Shown here piece by piece: positions 1 to 10,600 of a DNA stretch of 64,000 nt; within the stretch, counting starts at the first letter, position 1, and each line of letters opens with the position of its first letter. Below the pieces are notes generated by a model, which saw only the letters and a list, made by a program, of their open reading frames with translations, ran no database searches and was not told where the DNA came from. Made by a program: the position numbers and the translations under genes. Source of the DNA: Pochonia chlamydosporia 170 (Eukaryota > Ascomycota > Sordariomycetes > Hypocreales > Clavicipitaceae). The stretch is from positions 806,001-870,000 of the forward strand of contig NC_035792.1 of assembly GCF_001653235.2 (NCBI RefSeq). The letters are read 5' to 3'.

Positions 1-59
1 AAGTTCAGGCATCGTTATTGCACGGCCAGGTTCCTCAATCCGAGGTCCAGCCGGCAAAT

Positions 60-1068
60 CTACATGCCCTTTCGCCAAAGGTTCCAGAAGCTCTTCATGC
101 GGTTGATTTGGCCGACGGTAAAAGAATTCATGCACACACTACAGCATTAATTAGCACCATGTTCGTCCAGGGGTCTCAGTGCCCAAGAGCAGTAACAAAC
201 TTACTCGTCGCTATAGTCCATATAGTTGTGAATGGGATCCAGGCCTGGAAAATCGTCCCCAACGCAAGTATCCGGAACTTGCTTGGGACAACCGAAATTC
301 GGGCGATCCTGAGCAGGAGTGTCATCCACAAAATCGCCCTCGATGCAGCCGCCCTGGAAGGTGTGCAAAAGACCAAACCAATGGCCAACCTCGTGAACAA
401 CAACGTAACCCAGGTTGACCTCTTCGAACTTGCCCTCGGGCAGCGTTTCAGCGTGCACAGTGCAGCCATCTACCTTAAACTCTGGGGTCCATTCCGCTCC
501 ATACGTTGGAAACGTGCACACACCGAGCAATCCGGGCATTCCCATTGGTGCCTGGGTAATGTATATGTTGAGGTCTTGGTACCTTCCCTTTCGGAGCTTC
601 GTCTTCATCTCGGTGTCGTTTGAACCCATTGCCCAGTCTGGGTTGATAGTGTAGTCAATCTTTGGGAGGGCAAAAGACATCCCCGAGCCGCGGAAGGCAG
701 CGTTGAGAACGTCATGCTGTCGACGGATTAAGTAGTCCTATGGCCAAATCCATATTCATTAGCTACTTCAACATGTGTGGAGCATTGGCAAGATCACATA
801 CAGGGACATAGCCATTCTCCTGGCTCTCGTCAATTGCGACAACGTGGTAGTATACTTTGACGATAATACTCCCAGCTGCGACTAGGTCCTGTGAAGTGAG
901 GCTTTGTTCCGCGACTTGAAATGCGCTAGCTTGTTCGATGAGCGCCTTAGGTGGCTCTCCAAGGCCGCATCTTAAGAAGCTACCCTTACTTGGACGGCCA
1001 TTATGTTTTTCGCGGAGTGCCAAGCTTAGGACTGCTAAGCTAGAAAGAATAAAGGATTTAATAAGCAT
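60..1068 (-). CDS. Secreted M43-family (pappalysin-like) zinc metallopeptidase
   Basis: Three exons: 1068-802, 737-205 and 138-60, with introns of 64 and 66 bp (GTATGT..TAG and GTAAGT..TAG). The spliced product is 292 aa, ending in TAG at 62-60. Residues 1-18 look like a signal peptide (hydrophobic stretch after MLIK), so it should be secreted. The zinc site HEVGHWFGLLH (HExxHxxGxxH) is at about residues 204-214, and a Met-turn region with the conserved NYMDYSDD follows, its last Asp completed across the second splice junction. Cysteines around both (VCTF, GCTV, GCIEG, FGCPK, DTC) fit the disulphide pattern of fungal MEP1-like proteases. The length is normal for the family and nothing essential is missing. 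Such enzymes degrade extracellular protein and are often expanded in pathogenic or saprotrophic fungi. The next gene is on the same strand, about 1 kb upstream. The family call is strong; the substrate is unknown. Confidence 0.93.
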
Positions 1069-2060
1069 CTTGTTAGTTTTTTATGTTAACTGAACTGAAT
1101 CTGGAGTTGGATGATTACGTTGAATGATTGAGCTGGATGATTGAGCTGGATGATCCTTCATATCAAACAGCAGGATGAGGAATTAATGCCTCTTTTATAA
1201 TTCGCATTGGCACGTCAACGTAGCACCACTTTGCCTCCCATCAAAGCGGTCTCTCGCCTTCCAGCTCGAGAAGAACCCAGAGTCAATTTCCTGATCATCC
1301 AAGAGCCCAAAGAGAGGAGGTGATGATGGCCAAGACATGATGCCTCACTTTTACCCCTCTGCAGCTGCGGCCTGAAGCTTGCAAATATTTCTTGGTTTTG
1401 TCCAAGCTTTCAAACAAACATTCTAGAACAGGAATGTGTACTTATTAACGACGTGATTTCCAGGTGTCACCATCTTCACCTTCCCGGTTAGACGGAATCG
1501 CTTGTTGCCGCGTCATCAGTGCAATTTGAATGGGATCAATTTGCAGGCCGTGCTTCCTTTTAAGCTTATTTTTCGTTAGAAAATGACTCTGCGTCTCGGT
1601 AAAGAGGACAGTGCTGATCCGGAGCCGAGAATCCCCCCGTCATGTCGTGCAGGCGTTGCTACAGACGCTTCTCGACCGGAACCTATAGCAGTCGGGCCTT
1701 CAGGTCGGCGAACGTTTCCAGTTTAAGTACCCTAGACTAATAGACATGTTTATAGTAGCAATTGGCGTGATGAATACAAGTTTCAGCTTGATTCACAGAC
1801 TGTCTTTTGAAAACTGAACGGAAGCCGATGTCCCGACGACCGATGGTTTGACGTTGGTCCTGACATGATGCAAAGTTGACGAGGTAGGATTGGGAGTGGG
1901 TCTTCAAAGTTGACATGTCTGGCCAAAGGGTCGACATAGCTTTTGCATTAGAAGGAATCTATATCCAATGACCTTACGGGAAATAACAGTGGTGTCGCGT
2001 CATGTTCCGCCAAGGCGAACTCCGTACTATGTATAGTTCTGTCAATTATGACCGGCTGTT
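1069..2060. other. Intergenic region: promoter side of the M43 protease and 3' side of the MOB gene
   Basis: No convincing gene. The proximal part (about 1080-1300) should hold the protease promoter and includes a short 13-bp tandem repeat. Short open frames here lack family resemblance and splice support. One ACTCCGTAC word, a core that recurs in other intergenic parts of the window, lies at 2019-2027. Confidence 0.6.
1124..1154. repeat. Short 13-bp tandem repeat upstream of the protease
   Basis: The unit ATGATTGAGCTGG occurs twice in direct succession (1124-1136, 1137-1149), followed by a partial third copy ATGAT. It lies about 55-85 bp upstream of the protease ATG, within its likely 5' untranslated or promoter region. 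It may be simple slippage or a paired binding site; sequence alone cannot decide. Confidence 0.7.
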
Positions 2061-3196
2061 TCAAGCGCCGGCCCCCAATGCCAGAATATATTTTCCCCTC
2101 TCCACGTTTGCATGCGAATATGGCCTGGACGCTTGTGGGAATGTCCCGTCGGCAGCCCAAAGATCAATGAGGTACTGCATCGGCTCCAGCTCTTCAGGTC
2201 GTAGCATATCGAGGGTTGTTGCGGTGAGGACGAAGTGACTGAAGCAGCTGTTCAATTGTTTCTCCAAATTTAAGTGATAGAATGGATCAATGAAGTGGTT
2301 CCAGTATAGATGAGCATATACGCGGAAGATCTGGCGAAATATGAGCTGTGCCGTGGCTGCAAAGTGTTTCGGAAACCCGCTGCGGCTCCCGGGCCACTCC
2401 TCGCTGGGATCAGAAGGGAAGAGATGTGCCGCTGCTGGTGTGGAGTAGTCTTGATGTAGAGCAAAGGATACTCCATCGGGGTCACTGGGAAACATGCTGT
2501 TGTCGTCGATTTTGCCTGAAATCCAGCGCTGCATGAGCGTCATGTACTCGTGGGCAGGGAGGTCCACGGGCTCGTGGTTCTTGTTGAGCCAAGTATAGGA
2601 CCGGTTTCTGTCTGTTGTTTTAGCAGAGGGTGCGAAGTGGGTTATATCTTCCTGATGCTTACGCTCCAGCTGACATCTTGGGACATGTCGACATGTTGCA
2701 AATGGTTTTGCCGTTGTCTTCCTTCTCGTGGACTACACGAACAAAGTTCCACAAGTTGCGATAATGTTCGACCACTACCCAGCATGAGTCATAATATATA
2801 ATGACGAAGTATTTGACGAGCGATATCTACCCTGGTGTGCTATCCACTCGCCCTGTTCAACCGTTTTTGGCCGAGCGCTAAGCGTCATGAAGTTTCCCTT
2901 CACGATATGCTTCGAGTACGCAGCATTCAGCCATAGTGGTAATGGCCGAGGCCAATCGATCGTCGGCGGCGAGACACCGATAGATTCACTCAGCGATGGG
3001 GAGTGCGGTAGCGACACTCTCGGCGCTGAGTTGGACGGCGTTAGCCCCCCGAGAATGGGTTCATCGCCGGGGATAATGGGGTTTGCTTGTTCAGCTCGAG
3101 GGGTTGCCCTGATGCGAGCATTCCTGCCCTGGGTCAGCGGCGACTCTTACATCATGGCATGAAAGAAACTTACAGCCCAGAAAATAGATTCGACAT
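2061..3196 (-). CDS. MOB-family (Mob1/phocein domain) kinase co-activator
   Basis: Four exons: 3196-3174, 3123-2831, 2774-2663 and 2607-2061, with introns of 50, 56 and 55 bp; all junctions keep frame and give 324 aa. The start is a 23-bp mini-exon encoding MSNLFSG. The Mob1 domain spans about residues 70-285. Its zinc ligands are visible as C131-x4-C136 (in ICNMSTCPKMSAG) and H242-x4-H247 (in YAHLYWNHF). Mob proteins bind and activate NDR/LATS kinases in mitotic-exit, septation and polarity pathways. Between MFPSDP and FPKHF (about 186-220) there is an extra Ser/Pro-rich stretch absent from canonical Mob1. The N-terminal 65 residues are basic and Ser/Pro-rich. It is clearly not phocein/Mob4-like. 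Whether it belongs with Mob1, Mob2 or a filamentous-fungal group needs a tree. Confidence 0.93.
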
Positions 3197-4759
3197 AATG
3201 CTCGCTTTTGACTAAGAGTCAGTTGATAGCTTGGTCAAAGTGACCAAAAGGGATGGGAACATTGAAAAGTAAAACAGGAGCCATCTCGGAGCAGAGCACC
3301 AGCCAAAAGCAAGTCAAGCTCCGCGCAGGCCCGACTGAAAGATTGGCCATGGTAAGTCGCAATCGAGTCACGGAGGGGTAACGAGGGCCAATAGCTTGGG
3401 TTACGTTGTACGGCGTAATTTGAGACGTCAATGGGATTTGCCAGTCGTGACGGTGAGGGTACGCTAAGAACGTCGAAGGTGACGGTATTGTGCAGCTAAT
3501 TAAACATGGAGGTTGCAATGTCGGCTGATGTCAGGACTGGACTCGGCAGACCAGAGTGGAAGGAGCGATTGGTGCTTGTTGCTTGGTGCTGGCTTCAAGG
3601 TGAAACAACAAGTCGTGGCGAATTGATAGGAATGGCATCTGCTGGACAGTGTATTTGGCGAACCTGAATCTCTCGCGTTGTAGCCATTTGTTTCGAATGC
3701 ACACGAGCTGGTTTGAAAGGCAGTACATGAGAAGGCACGTCCAGTCTGGGGATAAATTGTTGACTGTCGGTGGAGCTCCAGATCGAGCAAGGTTTGTCCT
3801 GGGAGCCTGGGAAGGGTCGGATCGAGGGTGGAGCACAGGTAACAGGAGCATCTTTCCGCCAGGCTCTTACTGCCGGCACTGTTTCAATGTTGACTTTGAC
3901 AGCATCTTCGTCATTGAAAAGTTCGGATTGTAGCATAATAGGTCAACACCCTGTATGCCAATTTGCTGAAACTACGGCGCATTTGGTAAAGTCTGGCTGT
4001 CTCTGCATCTATTGACATTGACATTTGTGCAGCGGCACTTTGCTTCTCGACTATGTACCTAGGTACGCTCGATAAGGGCTAGCGCTAATACGGAGAATAG
4101 TTTGGTCTGTGGTAAAATATTTGGTACCTGTGTTTGCTCATTTTCAAGTATGCACTGACACTTTTCAATATGTGTCAGCACATACTGCGATATGAGGTAC
4201 CTATTACGAGTTAAATTACGTCTAAGAATGCAAATCTTGCTATATTTTGGCCATTAGATGATGCTAGCATGGTACATTTCCCATATGCTTGGAGGTATAT
4301 GAAACTCTTAATTGCTGAGTCCTAGAGACACTGGCCAGCATAGCCATGACATAAACTTTACAGTGTGTAACCAAACTTCGTTCTAATTGCCCAGTGTTCA
4401 CTTCTGTTAGTGATCGAGTCATGAGTCTCAATCAAAGGTGAATGTCTGGTGTAACACTATAGACATATGTTCTTGCCATGTAATCGCCTCTTTGTGTCTA
4501 CAGCAGGGGATCAAAAGTAAGTAAACGCGAAAAAGGTATTACATATCGTGTTGTATATTAGAGTGTCTTGGTGTGTAGGCAAATACCATTCACTACAGCC
4601 AGTTATTGACGCGGCTACTTTGCTCATAATCTCATTTCAACCGTAATATATATCTAGCAATGTCCGTTCCTCCAAAATATCCTTCACGCGTAAATAAATT
4701 GGTATCTCATGCAATGCAAAGCAAAAAGACAGATGCCAACTCCTCCACAACCCCATCAC
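3197..4759. other. Intergenic region, AT-rich in its second half
   Basis: No gene supported. 3197 to about 4000 should carry the MOB promoter and 5' leader. From about 4016 to 4700 the sequence becomes visibly AT-rich with many TpA steps and no usable open frame, which would fit decayed or RIP-mutated DNA, though no transposon remnant can be recognised by eye. The end abuts the 3' end of the gasdermin-like gene. Confidence 0.5.
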
Positions 4760-5719
4760 TCAGCCGTCCCTCGACGAACCTCCTTGCTGTGCGTGGTCCC
4801 AGCCGACGACAGGGTCAAAGCCCAATTCCTCTGCTATCGCATCCATGGCACTTCCAAGCTCATTCTCCTCTCTAGCTTGCCTCTCTAGTTCCTCACGCTC
4901 CGCCGCTGTTGTTTCCTCACCAGGCGTCTTTGGTACATCCCCGAGGAACGGTCCGACAGTGCCTGGAACTGGGCCCTCGACCAGCTGTGGTGCATAGTCG
5001 TGTCTATCCATGATGGCCACTCCGTGCTTGGGGCCCTGGAACATGCGGCGCAGCTTGGCGCGGGCACCCGTCACCTTTTCCAGCTCGATCTTGCGGTATC
5101 CCATAAACACGATGGATTCGCCTTCGTAACACGCCGAGTGACCCTTTTCACGGAGAACGCCGAATTTCGCCCCGGCGCCGACTTTGATGCCCGTGCTTGG
5201 ATCCACGGGTACTTGGACCGAGGCGCCTGCCGCCTTGCTAGAACCGTGAATCTGCGTCTCCTCAAGGTTGACCAGCGTAACGATGTCTGAAATGAAGTAT
5301 CCGACGCCGTGGTTGCTCTGGAGAAGCTCGAATAGCTCGTCGAAGTACTGCTTGTTCCGCAGGAGATCCTTGAATTTCTCCCCCGGGGAGTCCATGTGCC
5401 AGACTCGGGCGACAGTGGCGACGTTTTCGTTGCTGTGCTCCTTGGCTCGGTCGACGAAGGCATTGATGATGTCCTGTACGGTGGTCTTCAAGGAGGCATC
5501 GTGGATGTTCCTTTCCCAGAAGCGCACATTCTGTACCTGCACGGGCTTGGGGTCCAAATCGGGCACGATTTCTTTGGGCAGCTTCGGAGAGCGATAGGGG
5601 ATGCGGCGTTCGATAGGGAGGTCAGGGAATTTGACGACGCTTCCCATTAGCTTTTCTCTGTATTCTATAGCATCGAGGCGGGGGGAGACAAGCCAGAGCG
5701 GCTTCCCCGTAGCGTGCAT
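4760..5719 (-). CDS. Candidate fungal gasdermin-like pore-forming protein
   Basis: Single exon of 319 aa, with no signal peptide or transmembrane helix. A mixed alpha/beta domain fills about residues 1-235. Features that resemble gasdermin N-domains: a hydrophobic N-terminal segment (KPLWLVSP) before GSVVKFPDLP; a central strand GYFISDIVTLVNLEET (about 142-157); a Gly/Ala/Ser-rich hairpin stretch (AAGASVQVPVD ... GIKVGAGAKFG); and a strand like EGESIVFMGYRKIELE, similar in pattern to the late N-domain strand of gasdermins. The last 55-60 residues are a charged, probably helical tail (EREELERQAREENE), the size of the inhibitory tail removed by proteolysis in characterised fungal gasdermins (RCD-1/HET-Q1 family). 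It lies head-to-head with an NLR gene, a context typical of fungal cell-death genes. The assignment is by remembered pattern, not by search; an unrelated lineage-specific protein is possible. Confidence 0.5.
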   Translation of the reverse strand: MHATGKPLWLVSPRLDAIEYREKLMGSVVKFPDLPIERRIPYRSPKLPKEIVPDLDPKPVQVQNVRFWERNIHDASLKTTVQDIINAFVDRAKEHSNENVATVARVWHMDSPGEKFKDLLRNKQYFDELFELLQSNHGVGYFISDIVTLVNLEETQIHGSSKAAGASVQVPVDPSTGIKVGAGAKFGVLREKGHSACYEGESIVFMGYRKIELEKVTGARAKLRRMFQGPKHGVAIMDRHDYAPQLVEGPVPGTVGPFLGDVPKTPGEETTAAEREELERQAREENELGSAMDAIAEELGFDPVVGWDHAQQGGSSRDG

Positions 5720-7676
5720 GTCGACAGCGGTTGCTGATTCTGTTGTGGTTTGTGGTTATGTGCAGCTTGTAAAGAAGCGAATGTCTGGAGATGGAGGTTG
5801 GAGAATAAATAGCATTGAAGTTCACATGCAAGTAGTGAAAATATGTGGGGGCTGCGCACTTGACAGTTGAGCTGCCTTGCAAGTGGCAGTGCTGGTGGGC
5901 CTGTGACTCTTGCCCCAGCCACATGTGTAGTGTTAGTGCCTGGACCCTGAATGGGCTGAGGCCGGTTCAGGCCTGGACTGGACACCTCAACATTGAAACT
6001 GGACCTGGAGCGGTAGAGCGGGAGAGGCAGCCCACCAGCCCCAGCCAGTCCATCAATTGATGTCTGGTCGAGGCTGACTGGGCAGCCTTCTCTTGCTCTG
6101 TGGTTGCATGTGTGCTTCAGTCAGCGTGAATGTTGCTCTGTTGGTGCGGATGGTAGGGCGTCAAAGTATTTAAACCAGGTTCGTAAAGAGTCTGGTATGT
6201 CATGCCGTAGTGTATACTAACACATATTGAGATGTAATATGAATTTGATGTGTTGGTATATATTTGGATGTATTAGTGTAGACTGGAATATACGCAAATA
6301 CCCTGTCCCACAGATTGGGACCCCAATTCTCAGCTTCACATTCAAAAGCTCCAGGAACAGCGGACGTCATCTATTGCCAACATTCATGACAAAACTTATA
6401 TTTTGGGTGTAAGACTCAGCCTCATGGAAGAGGCGAGAAACTGGTGATGAGGAATCCGCGGATGGCGTTCGCCTGATCTGGAGTCATGTAGGTTGTGGTC
6501 ACTGGTGACTGTGCCGACTACTTCTGATAACTAACCAACATGATCAGTGTATAGCTGAGTTGTTGTTGTGCAGTACAGCTTAGCGCCAATTCATCCACCA
6601 AGGGTATACACGACGCAATGACTTGACGAGGTTTCGCATGTCTTGAGGTATCAAGACACTGAGCATTTGGACTCGGCAAGACTGCGACCCTCGATGGTGC
6701 TGGCAGACAGCAAGGATTCTCAAATCGTCACCATGCTGTTAAAGGGGACAAGTTTCATTAGCCGTCTGATGTGTAATAAAGCCAAGATCAAGGCGGAGAA
6801 AGACATTGACGTTGTATGCACATCCACTTGCGCTGAAGGCCTCCAGAAAAGCACCAGACCAGACAAGTTACCCGGTAAATCGTCAAAGGACAAAAAATAT
6901 GGCCACCAACCACCATTTCGGTGCCACATTATGCGAGATGCGACACAGAGTTTGATGTCCTGCAACCAACGGACTGGACTGATGTTTGCAAGTCTCAAGA
7001 GGCTGTGAAGCCACAAGCACCAGACCGAGCAAGGACTTGACGGCCTGGCTTCAGTGACCTGACAATCGCCCGATGTGTATGACGGCTGTTCAGTGCACCT
7101 CGGGGGCGGGTCTAGTGCACCAGACTCCAAGTCTTTCCACCTTTAGTGGGGGCGGGAGCCAATTTAGCGCCGGGCTTATTCATTTGGCCATTGAACTCAG
7201 GGCCTGACCTCTCAACTTGGTGCGACCAGCTTTGCCCCATAGCACCAGACCTCTCTCAAGCTGGTATATGTAAGCCCCGGACGTGCCCCAACCAGGCCAG
7301 ACCAGACCAGACCAGACCAGACCAGACCAGACACAACCGTAGGCATCAAGGTCAGCAAAACAGCGCCACTGCATCTGTTGATCAGCCAGACGTTCATTCC
7401 CACACTCACAACCCTGGCTGCCACGAGCTGGCCTCGAGTCATCCTTCTACTTCAGCCGCTCCTGCGTGCTTGTCCCTTGTGATCCCTCCATTTCATACTT
7501 GACGTTTCTTCTCCTGCATCTACTTCACCTTTAATCCGCATCCTTCCTGCTGCCGTTTTTTGTTTCCGTCGCTGACGTCGCTTTGACGACTTTTGACATG
7601 GTCCTTCGTTGAATTTATCTGTAACCTAACAGACCAGACCACATCACCAACCAGACGTTTGCGACACTGGGTTTGA
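5720..7676. promoter_or_regulatory. 2-kb divergent intergenic region shared by the gasdermin-like gene and the NLR gene
   Basis: The two flanking genes are transcribed away from each other, so both promoters lie here. No coding sequence is supported. The region is rich in CCAG/GACC words (for example 5940-6010, 7080-7340 and 7630-7660) and contains a pentamer tandem repeat at 7291-7332. Co-regulation of the two genes is possible, but no specific binding site can be assigned. Confidence 0.5.
7291..7332. repeat. ACCAG pentamer tandem repeat
   Basis: Eight pentamers in a row: ACCAG, one GCCAG variant, then six more ACCAG, running into ACAC. It lies about 350 bp upstream of the NLR start codon. 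Related CCAGACC words recur in the same intergenic region and near 60.1 kb. It may be a length-variable microsatellite. Confidence 0.85.
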
Positions 7677-10600
7677 ATGGCGGACGCGCTGGAACCCCTC
7701 AAAGGCATCATCCACCGCATGCGAGGAGCCGTCTCCCGACGCAGACCCGGCGAGATCAGTGGATTAACAGTAGTTCATGATCCCGCAAATGCAGAGATAG
7801 AGTAAGATTTCCCGCTTCCAAGTCTAGGCAGCCACTTCGTTTGCCTGTCGTCTACGGAGCACCAGTAGACCTTTACACAACCATCAGCTGATATATGCGA
7901 ACCAGCATTGTTGCCGTTCATGGCCTTGGTGGCCAAGGCTTCCGTTCATGGATTACCTGGGACCCGAGGGGCGGCAAATCCAAGTCGTGGCTTGAGGAGC
8001 TGCTAGGCGCTGACATTCCCAATGCTCGAATTATGACCTATGGCTACATCTCCGATGGTATCAGCTATAGTTATGTCGTTCGCAATATTGTCTACGGCCG
8101 TGCGCTCCACCTGGCCAAGGTCCTCACCGCCAAACGTCAGCAGGACAAGGCTAACCGCCGGCCGCTGTTCTTCATCGCTCACAGCCTGGGCGGATGGATT
8201 GTGAAGCGGGCGCTTATTATCTCGAGTGAGGCTGCCAGCATGGAGTTGAAAGACATTGAGCTGTCCACCTGCGGCGTGGCCTTTTTCGGAACTCTTTCGC
8301 CTGGCCGTCCGTCGTCACCGTCCCCGCTGGCGAATGTTATCCGCAGAACCACTTCAAACCTAGCTGACTATGACGTCTCGCGTGCTGAGAAGGCTTCCTC
8401 ATCTCAAGAGCGTCTTGCTAACGATGTCGAGTGGCTGGAGCATCAAATGGAGGCTTTTAAAGCCATCACGGCCAATTTACCTAGGCTATCCTTTTACGAA
8501 ACCAAGAAAACCCAGGATGGATACGTTGTGGAACAGAGGCATTCCATGACTGGATCGGATGGTGCACAGATTGCGCTCAAAGCTACTCACTCGGAACTTA
8601 TCAGGTTCCATGGGAGAGATGCCAACTATCAGACCTTTATCGAAAATTTCCGAGAGATGGTAGATACAAGCATCTCCTCCGGGTTGCTTGAATCGAAACA
8701 GAGGGCCTTTGACTTTGCTGCTGGTAAGTGAGCCTCTGCAAGCAAGCATATCCCCCTACCCGAGTTACCTGCGTACGGAAAACTGATTTTTGTAGTGCAC
8801 CGTCTCGAGTATCTGGCCCGAGGTTACTCGATCCCCTACCGACTCCCTGGTGAGCCACGTGCCATCATTGCTCGGCAAGATCTTCTTGACAGGTTAGAGC
8901 ACATCCTCACGCCGGATGTCGATCCCATAATTGTGAAACTCGGGATAGTTAGTCTTTGGGGCTTGGCAGGCACAGGCAAATCCACACTTGCCAGACATTA
9001 TGCGGAGATCAATCGAGAAAACCTCTCCTTTGTCTTTTGGATTAGAGCAGAAAGCTGGCAAACCGCTGCAGCCAGCTATCTAGAGTTTGCAAACACCATC
9101 GTGGAACACTATGCCAAGGACACATCAAGAGGCCAGGTCGAGAACGACTTGGGATTCGCCGGCGTCGAAGACATGTTGAAGGTGAAGAGCATCATGCACT
9201 TGGACCCATCTCGCGTCAGATCTGTTGTGCGCTCTGTGAAGGACTGGTTGCTTCGCCCAGAAAATACCCGGTGGTTACTCATCTTCGACAACGTCGAGCC
9301 ATCCTACGACATTTTCGATTTCATCCCGCTAACACTGTCTGGTAAAATCATTTTGACATCCCGGGACAGCAACTGTTGCTCCTGGGGAATAAAACTCCAT
9401 GTTGACGCTATGGAGGAAGAGGAGTCTATCAACCTTCTAGATGCCATTGTGGGAGGCAATGCCTCGCAAGACCCAATTCAAGGTGAGAAAACCCATGTCC
9501 TCGCTTGTTTACGCATGAATCAAGACTAACTCCTAGTAGCCGAAGCAGCCTCTCGAGTTGTCCAGCACCTTGCGTACCACCCCCAAAACATAGCCATGGC
9601 GGCTTCTACCATTCGAAACAAGGGCCTGAGCATTCTAGACTACCAGGCCATGGTTGAAGCCTCAATGCCTATGACCTTGCTTGGATCCACTCTTCACCAA
9701 TCTCCATTGACAAAGACAGTTTTGCAAATCAGCGCCATGCTGTCGACATCCATCATACCGGTTGCGTTGTTTAGTGCGACCTCGTATGTAAAACAGGTCC
9801 CAGAGCGATTCAGATCCATCCTTGGGGAAATGAGAGGTACTTTCTACCCACTACTGACAACGGTATGCCGGCTAACACAATTATCAGCATTCCAAGAGTC
9901 CGACCATTTAGACGATGTGCTACAATATCTTCTCGACCAGAATTTTATTCAAACCCCAAGCACCCCGTCTGACACGGCCTCGTCCCTCGTTCCTTCATCG
10001 CCATCCTCGCTTCCCTCTTCTCAAACATCAACATACTTTGATGCCTTTGTGGTCGATCCGAAGGCTCGAGACTTCGTTCGCGGGATGTTGTCAGATGAAG
10101 AAAAAGTCGATCATGCATGGATGGCATGTAACGTCTGCGTTGATGGGATCAGAAGAAAAGAAGCACAATCAACCAATGTCCAGGAGATCCATGACTTTGG
10201 CAGGATTATGGGTCCTCATGCCAAGACATGTTTTGACGACTGGTCAAGCATCCTAGAAGCGTCGGCTGATGAAGACGATGTTGCCTGGCACGTCCTGGGC
10301 GAGGTGTGCATGATGCAGGGAGCGATCGATCAAGCTATCGGATGTTTCGAGCTATCACTCCGACAACAGTCGAACCAAATGGACGTAAAAGAGCGCATTC
10401 AAGCTGCCTTGTTCCTGTCGTCTCTATTACAGCAGACGGGTCAGTACCGAAAAAGCAGTGATGTCCTCGCTGACATTGACATTGCCTCCATCGACCAGGC
10501 ACTCGGCTTCAAGGTTGCGCTAGCTCGAGCATCGGCTACGGCAGCGCAGGGTGAACTAGACTGCGCAGAAGACCAGTACGAAACACTTGAGCTCGAGCAG

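Noticed and set aside
60..1068. M43 metallopeptidase as the activating protease of the gasdermin-like protein
   Set aside because: It has a signal peptide and belongs to a secreted family, so it should not meet a cytosolic gasdermin; distance alone is not evidence.
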